Source: Halosimplex amylolyticum (lineage in GTDB: Archaea > Halobacteriota > Halobacteria > Halobacteriales > Haloarculaceae). From it: 64,000 nucleotides of DNA. Location of the stretch: positions 124,001 through 188,000 of the forward strand of contig NZ_JBLKNW010000007.1 of NCBI RefSeq assembly GCF_051414035.1. The letters are read 5' to 3'. Each line of letters starts with the position of its first letter. Positions within the stretch are counted from its first letter, which is position 1. Made by a program: the position numbers and the translations under genes. This document shows, one piece after another, positions 52,818 to 60,879 of the stretch. The notes under the pieces are model-generated. The model ran no database searches. It saw only the letters and a list, made by a program, of their open reading frames with translations, and had not been told where the DNA came from.

Positions 52818-53489
52818 CTACCCGTCGATACCGACGCCGTACTCCTCCCGGAGGAACCGATAGATCGGCCGCGCGAGCAACAGCGCCGACAGTGTCGTCG
52901 CCGCCGCGAACAGCGCGACGCTGTGGCGCAGGCCGTGGACAGACAGCGTGTGCATCGACGCGCCCGCGATCACCTCGGCGGCGATCCACGGCGACTCACC
53001 GACGAGCGTCCCCAGCAGGTACGCCCGCAGCGACACGTCCGACAGGCCTGCGCCCGTGGAGACGACGTCGGCCGGCAGCGGCGCGAGGCGTGCCGCGACG
53101 ACGCCGCGGAACTCGCCGGTCGCCTCCACGAATCGGTCGCTCGTCCGGGTCGTGAGCCCCACGATCCCGTCCTCCGTTCGGGCGTACCGGGCGAGCAGGA
53201 ACGGCGCCGTGTTCGAGAGGAGCGTCCCCGCGATGGCGACCGGGACGCCGTAGGTCGCGCCGAGGACGTACCCGACGGTCAGCGAGAGCGCGCTGACCGG
53301 CCACAGGAGGAACGGGCGCGCGAGATACAGGACGGCCAGGACGGCGAGGAATCGCCACGGGTGCGCCGACAGGCCGGCTATCGAATCCAGGACTGCGCCC
53401 GGCGAGAAGACCAGCGCGGCGGCCGCGAGCGCGGCGCCGGCCGCTCCGAGGCTCCCGAACTGGCGACGCGTCGCCCGACTGACTGCCAT
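52818..53489 (-). CDS. TVP38/TMEM64 family membrane protein
   Basis: A 223-residue protein with five or six helices. The family (SNARE-associated/DedA-like) core is seen in TVGYVLGATYGVPVAIAGTL and the re-entrant FVEATGEFRGVVAARLAPLP, followed by YLLGTLVGESPWIAAEVIAG. Members may flip lipids; the role in haloarchaea is unknown. Convergent with the zinc microprotein and divergent from the DUF5830 gene. Confidence 0.85.
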   Translation of the reverse strand: MAVSRATRRQFGSLGAAGAALAAAALVFSPGAVLDSIAGLSAHPWRFLAVLAVLYLARPFLLWPVSALSLTVGYVLGATYGVPVAIAGTLLSNTAPFLLARYARTEDGIVGLTTRTSDRFVEATGEFRGVVAARLAPLPADVVSTGAGLSDVSLRAYLLGTLVGESPWIAAEVIAGASMHTLSVHGLRHSVALFAAATTLSALLLARPIYRFLREEYGVGIDG

Positions 53490-53586
53490 CGATACCGATC
53501 GCTACCATATCCGTACAAGTCTTGTGGTCCGCCCGCCGGCCGGGCGACGCGGAAACGCTTACTTTACGGGCGGACGACCACCGAGC

Positions 53587-53946
53587 GTGGACGACCGCGT
53601 CGAACTCGGCCTGGAACTGCTCGCCCACCTCGAACACGCGGAGCTGTCGCTCCCGGACGCCGTCGACCGCATCGAGACGGTCACGAGCGATCCCGCCGTC
53701 ACCCGCGAGATCCTCGAAACCGCGGATCGACGGGGGATCATCGAACGCGACGGCGACACCGTCGTCCCCACCTCCGGCGACTACCTCAGCTTCGAGGGCG
53801 ACGTGGTCAGCAGGGACGGAGAGTTCACCTGCCAGCGCTGCGGCGCTGGCATCACCACCGGCTACTTCATCGAGTTCGACGCCGGCGAGCACGGCCCGTT
53901 CGGCTCGTCGTGCATCAGAAAGGTCACGGGCCGAGAGAGCGACTGA
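53587..53946 (+). CDS. DUF5830-like protein
   Basis: A 119-residue protein beginning at GTG 53,587. An N-terminal helical region (LLAHLEHAELSLPDAVDRIE) with a winged-helix-like part precedes a C-terminal zinc ribbon with CQRCGAGITTG and a further Cys near residue 111 (SSCIRKVTG). TTACTTTAC (about 53,558-53,566) is a promoter box near 25 bp before the start. I believe this is the DUF5830 family; function unknown. Confidence 0.7.
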   Translation: MDDRVELGLELLAHLEHAELSLPDAVDRIETVTSDPAVTREILETADRRGIIERDGDTVVPTSGDYLSFEGDVVSRDGEFTCQRCGAGITTGYFIEFDAGEHGPFGSSCIRKVTGRESD

Positions 53947-53958
53947 GCGGGGAGAGCG

Positions 53959-55455
53959 CTACTCCGACTGCTGGTTCTGCTGGACGAGCTGTTTGAGCGC
54001 GCGATGTTGCCGTTTGAGCAGTTCGTTCTGCCGGTCGACCGCGTCGGTCAGCTCCTCCACGCGCTCGGCGAGCGCCTCGTACTCCTCGCGACTGACGGGC
54101 GTGCCCGACGCGCTGTCGACCGACTGGTCCGCGGTCGACGACGGGGCCGACGCCGACGAACGGTCCACCTCCGTCTCGGTCGACCGATCGGGACCGTCGA
54201 CGGTCGGTGCCGAGTCCGCCGCCGTCGGACCGGATTCTGCGGGCGAACCTCCCCCGCCACCCCGAGCTTCCGCCGATCCCGTCGTCGCGTTCTGAGCGGT
54301 CTGCTGGGGCTGTTCCTGGGAGGTCCCACGCCCCTGTCGGCCGTCCGGCGACGACGCGGTCGCGTCTGCTGTGGCCGCCCCGGAAGACTGCGGCCCGGCG
54401 GATTCGGAACCGGACGACTGGGGTTGTTCAGGATTGGACGACTGGTGCTGACCAGGGTCGGACGACTGGGGTTGTTCAGGTACGTCTGCCCCGGGGGTCT
54501 GGTCGTTGCCCGGTTGCGAACCGGCCACCGCCCCGCCGGACGCGTTCGCCGGTGAACCGGTTCCCGAACCGGACTGACCGGAGGGCGCTTCTGTCGGCTG
54601 GTCCGGTGCCGGCTGCGACTGGTTCGACGACTCGACGGCCTGGGTCGACCGTCCGGCGTCGGCTGGCTGCTCGGTGAACGCGTCTTCGTCGGGCCCGTCG
54701 GTCGCTTCGAGCGGTTCCGCCAGTTCGTCGTCCTCGTCGCTGACGAGCGGGTCGAAGTCGTCGCCGAACGCGAACCCGTCGTCGTCCGCCTCCTCGACCG
54801 CGGCCTCCCCCGCGTCGTCGGCGCCGACGACGCGGTTGAGCTCCTCGATCGATCCCACGTCGTAGTACCCGAACAGCGCCTCTTCGAGCGTCTGGCGGAC
54901 GACCGGCGCTTTGTCGTTAGGGACCTTGACCCGCTGGGGCCGGCCGTCGACGGCGAGGGCGATGCTCGTCGCGACGCTCGCGCGTTCGAACTCCAGGCCG
55001 GTCACGTCCTCGTAGGGGTAGACCTCGAAGTCCTCGGTCCACACCTGGTTCCCGATGTGTTTGATCAGTCGGCCTTCGGTGATGATGAGCGTTAACTCGC
55101 TGAACCGGTAGACGCCCGCGACCGACTCGCGGGGTTCGATAACGCCGTCGAGTCGGAGCACGCCTTCGAGGAAGAGGGTGAGCACCTTGTCGCCGCGGTT
55201 GGCCGGGACCGTGAACGAGTCGGTGCCGTCGATGTACTGCATCGTGAACTTCGTCTTCCGGCGACCCTCCGAGACGGCGAGTTGCTCGATGTCGTGGGAG
55301 TACTCCTCGACCTGTTCGTCGCTCAGCAGTCCTTCGCCGCGGTAGACGAGCGTCCGCGTCGGCGTGAGACAGACGGCGTCCTCGTCTCCGAGCGAGACGC
55401 CCGCCTGGATCTCCTCGTCGCCGAGTGCCCCCTTGACGAGGTCCGGGATGTCCAT
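53959..55455 (-). CDS. DUF7115-like protein with disordered linker
   Basis: A 498-residue protein. The N-terminal 240 residues are a globular domain (two PH-like halves, e.g. LTIITEGRLIKHIGNQVW and PLEDVT-like YPYEDVTGLEFERA) that matches haloarchaeal DUF7115. Residues about 270-440 are low-complexity S/P/Q/A/G-rich with SSDPGQHQSSNPEQPQSSG-type repeats. The C-terminal 45 residues form a coiled coil (YEALAERVEELTDAVDRQ...). No membrane segment is present. Function unknown; the PH-like fold suggests binding of lipid or protein. Confidence 0.7.
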   Translation of the reverse strand: MDIPDLVKGALGDEEIQAGVSLGDEDAVCLTPTRTLVYRGEGLLSDEQVEEYSHDIEQLAVSEGRRKTKFTMQYIDGTDSFTVPANRGDKVLTLFLEGVLRLDGVIEPRESVAGVYRFSELTLIITEGRLIKHIGNQVWTEDFEVYPYEDVTGLEFERASVATSIALAVDGRPQRVKVPNDKAPVVRQTLEEALFGYYDVGSIEELNRVVGADDAGEAAVEEADDDGFAFGDDFDPLVSDEDDELAEPLEATDGPDEDAFTEQPADAGRSTQAVESSNQSQPAPDQPTEAPSGQSGSGTGSPANASGGAVAGSQPGNDQTPGADVPEQPQSSDPGQHQSSNPEQPQSSGSESAGPQSSGAATADATASSPDGRQGRGTSQEQPQQTAQNATTGSAEARGGGGGSPAESGPTAADSAPTVDGPDRSTETEVDRSSASAPSSTADQSVDSASGTPVSREEYEALAERVEELTDAVDRQNELLKRQHRALKQLVQQNQQSE

Positions 55456-55515
55456 GGCAGAGGTGTACCCGTCCGTGTGTATAAAACCGAGGGTGGGGCT
55501 ACCATCCTTTCGGCG

Positions 55516-55662
55516 ACCATCTTTTTCCCGGCGGGGTGTCCTCGCGGCGCTTCGCGCCGCTGCGGGCACCCCACCGGCAAAAACATGGGTGAAAAAGGCC
55601 GGACGCGGCGGTCGCTTCGCTCCCTTGCGTCCGGTGAACCGGCGCCTTCGGCGCCGGATGCT
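55516..55662. repeat. dispersed palindromic element, copy 2
   Basis: Opens ACCATCTTTTTCCCGG as in copy 1 (31,706), keeps AAAAACATGGGTGAAAAAGG, and ends with hairpin ACCGGCGCC TTC GGCGCCGG and GGATGCT. In its central palindrome GGGGTGTCC...GGGCACCCC replaces GGGTTTCC...GGGAACCC of copy 1, so changes are compensated. It fills the 383-bp gap between the DUF7115 and DUF6326 genes; no gene is supported in the rest (55,456-55,838). Confidence 0.75.
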
Positions 55663-55838
55663 CAGTACAGGGAAACCACCTTCCGGTAGATTTCGTTCTG
55701 ACACATACTTGGCCAGGATACCATTCGCCTCACTGAATATCTCGAGGCTTACTAGCAATACGCGACCGGCTAACTATATGTGGTTGTCTCAATATTTCTC
55801 CATGAAATTCAACTATAGCGGATGGGGAAACGTGAGCT

Positions 55839-56276
55839 ATGAGTTCTTCTAATACAACCAAAGGGGGATTGGAAGACATCGATGTTAACGCGAAGCTGAA
55901 GCTAGCAGCATTGTGGACATCATTTATGTTTTTATATGTATATGTAGATATTATTGGGTTTTACAAGCCAGGGACTATTGAGGATATACTACTAGGAAAA
56001 GTATTCACGTTCGAAATTACGCCAACATGGGCGTTGGTTGCACTAGTATTTGTGACGCTTCCGGGTTTGATGATTTTCCTGTCTCTGGCATTGCCGGCAA
56101 GAGTGAATCGCTGGACGAATATCGTGGTGGCAATACTCTATATTCCGTTTACTTTATTCAATTTAGCGGGTGAATCTTGGCCACATATGTATTTTGGTGC
56201 TGCTGTAGAAGTTGTTCTTCTTGCACTAGTTCTCTGGTATGCCTGGAAATGGCCAAGGACTACGGGCAATGTTTGA
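55839..56276 (+). CDS. DUF6326-like membrane protein, foreign composition
   Basis: A 145-residue protein with four predicted helices (about 22-42, 65-88, 95-117 and 122-138). AALWTSFMFLYVYVDIIGFY, LPARVNRWTNIVV and a WYAWKWPR end match the DUF6326 family, common in bacteria. The gene is markedly AT-rich against the GC-rich window, with codons such as ATA, TTA and AAT that its neighbours rarely use. It probably arrived by recent transfer. ATG 55,839 begins MSSSNTTKGG. Confidence 0.78.
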   Translation: MSSSNTTKGGLEDIDVNAKLKLAALWTSFMFLYVYVDIIGFYKPGTIEDILLGKVFTFEITPTWALVALVFVTLPGLMIFLSLALPARVNRWTNIVVAILYIPFTLFNLAGESWPHMYFGAAVEVVLLALVLWYAWKWPRTTGNV

Positions 56277-56677
56277 AAACTGGATATACTGCTAAAACCC
56301 TATGGGATTGTTCAAACTGAAAGAAGCAGCATAGAGACGATGATGAAACGGCGTCGCGCCGTCGTTCTCGCCCCAAGTCACACCTGCTTGGTCTGATGTT
56401 CATCGCCGGTGCTGCTTTCATTCCTGTATGCTGAAGAAGGCTCGCTCAGAAATTCACCCTCGTTTTATGACCGAATCCCACGCTGTATCACGTACGACTT
56501 TCGGAATCCCCCTTTAAAACGGATAACTTTCAGTGGTCGATACGCACGCTCTACTGAACGTCGTCACCTCGGGACGCCCGAACCGATCACTGAAACGACG
56601 AGACGGCGGCCGGATCGCGGCGAACGTCCGCCGGAGATGAGAAGGTTAAAGGCCGATACCACAGTACGAGCAAGTGC
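56277..56677. other. AT-richer intergenic region, no supported gene
   Basis: A 401-bp gap. A plus-strand frame near 56,336-56,430 reads as a basic patch and one membrane helix (KSHLLGLMFIAGAAFIPV) but has no start codon and soon stops; it may be a gene remnant. GAAGGTTAAAGGCC (56,641-56,654) is a good promoter box for tRNA-Met. Confidence 0.4.
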
Positions 56678-56812
56678 GCCCGGGTGGCTTAGCTGGACAT
56701 AGCGCCGCACTCATAGGGTTTCCTTGCGCGGCAGCCGGCATGCCCCCACGAGGCCCGTCAGCCTCGGACCTGGGACATGCGGAGATCGAGGGTTCGGAGC
56801 CCTCCCCGGGCA
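56678..56812 (+). tRNA. elongator tRNA-Met (CAU) with intron
   Basis: Acceptor arms GCCCGGG/CCCGGGC, discriminator A, D arm GCT...AGC, anticodon stem CCGCA/TGCGG and T arm GAGGG/CCCTC. The anticodon loop CTCATA is interrupted after position 37 by an intron of about 61 nt (56,716-56,776), the usual haloarchaeal site for elongator tRNA-Met; the splicing endonuclease would cut a bulge-helix-bulge there. CCA is not encoded. Transcribed from GGTTAAAGG about 30 bp upstream. Confidence 0.92.
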
Positions 56813-56916
56813 TTTTCGCGTCGCTACGAACTTCGTGTGAGCGGCAGTGCCGAGAATCGTCGGTCGAGGTCGGAGAACCCGCAGGGGAGCGGAGCCGAAT
56901 CCAGTGAGTCTCCCCG

Positions 56917-56937
56917 TGGTTCGAAGCCCCCCGGGCA
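56917..56937 (+). repeat. duplicated tRNA-Met 3' end fragment
   Basis: The T-loop-to-acceptor end of tRNA-Met recurs as TGGTTCGAAGCCCCCCGGGC plus A, 125 bp after the real 3' end. It is the same kind of partial 3' duplication found after tRNA-Asp and tRNA-Ala, consistent with an attachment-site scar. Confidence 0.7.
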
Positions 56938-57025
56938 TACCGCTGAAACTATCAGTGCCCAGCGGAGCGTGGTCGAGCCGCCGCTGTGCGGACCATGGTA
57001 CGTCGACACCGAAACGCGTCCTTCG

Positions 57026-57619
57026 TCAGGCGTCGCCGGGGAACTCGTGGAACAGCGTCTCGAAGTCCTCGGCGTCGCTGAACTCGGTGACGGACTGGTC
57101 GGCCTCTTTGCGGAGGGTTTCGACCTCGGCTTCGAGCCGCTCGTACTCCTCGTTGCCCTGGAGTTCGACGTGGTCCTTCTCGGCCTCGAGCGTCGCCTTC
57201 TTCGACGCCAGCGAGAAGAACTCCTGCATGCGCTCGTCGTAGTTCTCCCGGGTCAACATCCGGTCGACGGCCTCGTGGAGGTCCTCGAGCATTACCGGTT
57301 TGGTGAGATAATCGTCGAACGGCATGTCGACGATGTCGAAGTCCGGGTCGACCGCCGTCACCATCACGACTCGGCAGTCGAAGTCGCGCTCGCGGAGGAC
57401 CTCGAGTACTTCGTCGCCGTTCATCTCCGGCATCTGGCGGTCGAGGAAGACCACGTCGACGGCGTCGTCGGCTTCGTCGAGCGCCTCCCCGGCGCCGTAG
57501 GCGGTCCGGACATCGTGCTCCTCCCCTAACCAGGTGGAGTAGAGGTCTGCGATGTCCCGTTCGTCGTCGACGACGAGAACGGTTACGTCCTCGGAGTTGC
57601 TCTTCGGCGAGATCATCAT
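57026..57619 (-). CDS. response regulator with HalX domain
   Basis: A 197-residue receiver-only regulator. The acidic pocket is VVDDE (17-20), the phosphorylated Asp is D60 in FLDRQMPEMNG, and Lys107 is in YLTKPVML. A C-terminal HalX-type helical segment (about 125-197) replaces a DNA-binding domain. It is a likely two-component output or phosphate relay; no histidine kinase gene is adjacent. Confidence 0.9.
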   Translation of the reverse strand: MMISPKSNSEDVTVLVVDDERDIADLYSTWLGEEHDVRTAYGAGEALDEADDAVDVVFLDRQMPEMNGDEVLEVLRERDFDCRVVMVTAVDPDFDIVDMPFDDYLTKPVMLEDLHEAVDRMLTRENYDERMQEFFSLASKKATLEAEKDHVELQGNEEYERLEAEVETLRKEADQSVTEFSDAEDFETLFHEFPGDA

Positions 57620-57804
57620 AGGTCCCGTAATTGGAGATACGGATTATCGAGTATCGAACAAACCAACGCATAAAACCACCCCATCGATTATCATCGGTGA
57701 AAATAGAGGGCAGTTCCGTCGCCGTCGGCAGGACGGAACGGTCTGCGAGAGCGGCTCTCCGTCCACCGACGGGACTAAATCGGCGTGCGTCCTGGATCCG
57801 ATCG

Positions 57805-58236
57805 ATGGACGGGGAGTCGGCCGACCCGACGCGGATCCGGACACTGGCGGTGACAGTCGACGACGTGGTCGCAGCCCTCGAAGCGCGGATCCAGCGCGAC
57901 AGCGCGGCCGTGTTGCGCGTGACACCGCCGTTCAGTGGCCGGATGCGGGCGCGTTTGCACGTCGGCCGCGCCGACTACGACGAGAACCCGGCGCCGCTCC
58001 ACCTGTCGCCGGAGGCGCTTCTTGCGGAGTCGGCACCGGCGTATCCGCGCCCGGCCGACACCGAGGACCGACTCCGCGCGGATCCCGATACCGAGTACAC
58101 CGTCGACCGCCACCACGAGCGACACCGGGAGGCCGTGGCAGCGTGGCGGGAACGAGTCCGGGACCACCTCCGCGAGACCGCGACGGTCGACACTCCCGAC
58201 GGCCCACACGAAGTGAGGATTTCGGTCCTCGGATAA
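57805..58236 (+). CDS. conserved hypothetical protein
   Basis: A 143-residue soluble protein of unrecognised family. It begins MDGESADPTRIRTLAVTVDD and has mixed alpha/beta segments with Arg- and His-rich stretches (VDRHHERHREAVAAW). ATG 57,805 is chosen because the preceding in-frame sequence is promoter-like. No membrane segment. Alone on the plus strand. Confidence 0.65.
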   Translation: MDGESADPTRIRTLAVTVDDVVAALEARIQRDSAAVLRVTPPFSGRMRARLHVGRADYDENPAPLHLSPEALLAESAPAYPRPADTEDRLRADPDTEYTVDRHHERHREAVAAWRERVRDHLRETATVDTPDGPHEVRISVLG

Positions 58237-58480
58237 GTATTCGGTTCCGAAACTGGACGTTTGTAAACTCTCGATCCCGGGCCGGCAATCCGATCCAGAA
58301 ACGGGTTTGGAAGGAGGTATGAAACTTCTCGGCAGTTCTGCGGCAGTGATGAAAGAAAAAACGGGCGGGTAAAACGGCGTCTAGGGACGCATCGAACGCG
58401 TGAAACGTTGTGAAATCAGTGGAAGACTCGGACGGTTATAAGGTATCACCGTGTCACTGTGAGAGTACGAGGTTCCCCGT

Positions 58481-58732
58481 ATGTCAAGTCGAACGTCAGA
58501 TCTCGCCCCCTCGCTCGAGCGCCTCGACGTCACCTTGCCGGACGTCGGCGAGAGCGTCGTCGCACCGATCACCGGCTTCGCGTTCTGGGCAGCCGTCGCA
58601 CTCCCTTTCCTCCACCTCCCGCTGTTGCTGGCGACCGGGCTGTCTACGGAACCGTACACCAACGCGTTCGTCGCCCTGCTGGTCGCGAACGTCCTCGCGC
58701 TCCTCGTCGGTCACACCCACTATCGCGACTGA
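58481..58732 (+). CDS. small two-helix membrane protein
   Basis: An 83-residue protein with two helices (about 28-52 and 60-77) and a short hydrophilic N terminus. GTTATAAGG at 58,434-58,442 is a strong TATA box, giving a leader of about 15 nt before the ATG. Family not recognised; haloarchaeal membrane proteins of this size are common. It converges with the DMT transporter gene. Confidence 0.7.
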   Translation: MSSRTSDLAPSLERLDVTLPDVGESVVAPITGFAFWAAVALPFLHLPLLLATGLSTEPYTNAFVALLVANVLALLVGHTHYRD

Positions 58733-58833
58733 TGGCGCCGCTGCGGTCGTCCGTCTCGACGGACTCGTGACGCACGACTCGATCGCGCCGTCCACGACGG
58801 TTCCGCCCTCCACTCCGTTCACGCCGGTCGAGG

Positions 58834-59760
58834 TCAGTTCTCCTCTCGAATCGCCGCGCGGAGTCGCGGGATCTCCCGGCGGAGCGCCTGGCGTTTGATC
58901 AGCAGGAAGCCCGCGAAGATACAGCAAAAGCCCAGCGCCGTCCACGCGTCGACGACCTCCTCGAGGAACAGGAACCCCGTGAGGGCGGCGAACAGCGGCG
59001 CGACGTAGGAGACGAGGTTTATCTCCACCGGACCGAGCCGTTCGAGCAGGTCGAAGTAGATGAGAAAGCCGGCCGCGCTCGCGCCCAGCGAGAGGTACGC
59101 GAGCGACCACAGCGCAGTCCCCGACCAGGTGACCGCCGACAGCGACTCGCCGAGACCGACGCTGACGACGTGCATCAGTCCGGCGCCGCCGAGCATCGAC
59201 CACGCTTCCATCGTCTCGATCTCGAGGCCGGCGTCGACGTACGTCGTCACGACGCTGCCCAGGGCGAACGACAGCGCCGCGGCGAAGACGAGCAACTGCG
59301 GCAGGACCTCCGCGGTCAAGAGGGCGTCCGGATCGGGCTGGGCGACCGCGACGACGCCGACGACGCCGAGCAGGATGCCCGCGACGCCGACCGCCGAGAG
59401 CCGCTCGTCGGGGAGCAGCCCGCGGGCGAAGACGGTCGTCAACACCGGGGAGAGGCTGACGATGACCGCGGCGGCGGCGCTGGTCGTCCCCTGTTCGCCG
59501 ACGAACAGGAAGGCGTGGTAGGCGGCGATCATGAGCGACGCGCCGACGGTGACCGTCACCAGCTCGTCGCGGCCCCGCGGGTACCAGCAGTCGGCCCTGA
59601 TCGCGGCGTACCCGAGCATCACGACGCCGGCGACGTCGTAGCGGAGCGCCGCGAAGAGGACGGGCGGGAACGCGGACAGCCCCGCCTTGATCGCCATGAA
59701 GGCCGACCCCCAGAGCGCGGAGAGCACGAGGAACAGCCCGAGATTCCGGTAGGTGGACAC
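58834..59760 (-). CDS. DMT family transporter (EamA)
   Basis: A 308-residue protein with ten predicted helices arranged as two EamA repeats (GLFLVLSALWGSAFMAIKAG in the first, LGASAAGFLIYFDLLERLGP in the second). Such proteins export or import metabolites and amino acids; the substrate is unknown. The GTG at 59,760 begins STYRNLGLFLVLS, directly at helix 1; upstream in-frame starts would add a long non-conserved tail. Confidence 0.88.
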   Translation of the reverse strand: MSTYRNLGLFLVLSALWGSAFMAIKAGLSAFPPVLFAALRYDVAGVVMLGYAAIRADCWYPRGRDELVTVTVGASLMIAAYHAFLFVGEQGTTSAAAAVIVSLSPVLTTVFARGLLPDERLSAVGVAGILLGVVGVVAVAQPDPDALLTAEVLPQLLVFAAALSFALGSVVTTYVDAGLEIETMEAWSMLGGAGLMHVVSVGLGESLSAVTWSGTALWSLAYLSLGASAAGFLIYFDLLERLGPVEINLVSYVAPLFAALTGFLFLEEVVDAWTALGFCCIFAGFLLIKRQALRREIPRLRAAIREEN

Positions 59761-59892
59761 GGACGGTGATTCGCCCGAGCCGGCCTGAACCTTTCGGGTC
59801 GCCCGTCCGCTCTCGGGCCCGGAGACGCGCGTTCCATCGGGGTGCGTGTTCACCCGAGACGGGCCTTTGGCCGGGACGTTCCTTCCACCGAG

Positions 59893-60052
59893 CCACACCG
59901 CTACCGGGTCACTCCGCCAACTGGCCACACCGCTACCGGGTCACTCCGCCACCGAGTAACACCGGCGCCAGACCGCGCCGCCACCGGGTAACACCGGCGC
60001 CAGACCGCGCCGCCACCGGGTAACACCGCCACCAGACCGCGTCGTCGACGGT
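59893..60052 (+). repeat. 32-bp minisatellite, five tandem copies
   Basis: Five consecutive 32-bp units. Units 1 and 2 (59,893-59,956) share CACACCGCTACCGGGTCACT, and units 3 to 5 (59,957-60,052) share AACACCGGCGCCAGACCGCG. All five align over ACACCG...CC...CCGCCACCGG-like positions. The array fills most of the 397-bp gap between the DMT transporter and RNase HI. No gene is supported there. Copy number probably varies between strains. Confidence 0.85.
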
Positions 60053-60157
60053 CGGTGGCGCGGTCGGTCCGGCTGCCGTCCCTGTATCGGTCGGTCTCCG
60101 TGGGACCGATCCCCGAATTGCCCGTACGTTTAAATCATCCTATCTCCAAGGGGAAGT

Positions 60158-60820
60158 ATGGCCGCATACGGCCGGCCGACCCTGCGAGACCTGTTCGACG
60201 AGGCACCGACGCCGCACATCGCCCACCCGCCGCGGACACACCATCGCGACTTCTACCTCGCCACCGACGGTTCGTATCGAGAGAGCGGTGGCGCTGCGCC
60301 GGGCGACGACGCCCGCGAGTTCACGGGCGGACTGGGCGTCGTCATCGAGACCCGCGACGGCGAACGCGTCGCGCGGCTGTCGGTCCCCAACCGCGCCCCG
60401 GACAACAACGTCGCCGAGTATCGGGCGCTGCACCTCGGGCTCGACGTCCTCGCCGCTCGCTCCCCCGCGGACGCGAGCGTCGGCGTCCTCATCGACCACG
60501 ACGCCCTCGCGGAGAACCTCAACGCCGCGGTCCTCACGGACCGGAGCCCAGGGTTCGAACCGACGCACTCCGTGTCCCACCCACCCGCCATCGGACTCCA
60601 CTGGCGGGGCATCCGCTCGCGACTCCGGGACTTCGCCGAGATCCGCGCCGCTCGCATCGGCAGCGGCTACAACCCCGCCCACCCGCTCGCGAACGCCCCC
60701 GACGAGTACGCGCACGTCAATAGCGAACCCGACCGCTGTGTCCTCCCCGAGTCGCCGTCGACCGGTGACGACCGCTATCCGCCGCCCTCGCGTGCCGACC
60801 GCGGGAGCGCGTCGGACTGA
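60158..60820 (+). CDS. rnhA: ribonuclease HI
   Basis: A 220-residue RNase HI of the archaeal type, which cuts the RNA of RNA-DNA hybrids. The acidic active site shows Asp37 (FYLATDGSY), Glu87 (NNVAEYRAL) and Asp113 (LIDHDAL). Its length exceeds the bacterial enzyme because of an N-terminal extension (residues 1-30) and a P/S-rich tail. GTTTAAATC at 60,129-60,137 gives a leaderless promoter about 25 bp before the ATG. Confidence 0.9.
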   Translation: MAAYGRPTLRDLFDEAPTPHIAHPPRTHHRDFYLATDGSYRESGGAAPGDDAREFTGGLGVVIETRDGERVARLSVPNRAPDNNVAEYRALHLGLDVLAARSPADASVGVLIDHDALAENLNAAVLTDRSPGFEPTHSVSHPPAIGLHWRGIRSRLRDFAEIRAARIGSGYNPAHPLANAPDEYAHVNSEPDRCVLPESPSTGDDRYPPPSRADRGSASD

Positions 60821-60879
60821 CGGGAGCGTCCCGGCCGGCGGTCCCGTCACTTTATGCGAACCTGCCCGATAGGTCGACT

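Noticed and set aside
56674..57529. Plus-strand frames over tRNA-Met and opposite the response regulator
   Set aside because: They overlap the tRNA and shadow the response regulator.
59893..60052. Possible CRISPR array
   Set aside because: The 32-bp units are contiguous with no unique spacers, so this is a minisatellite.
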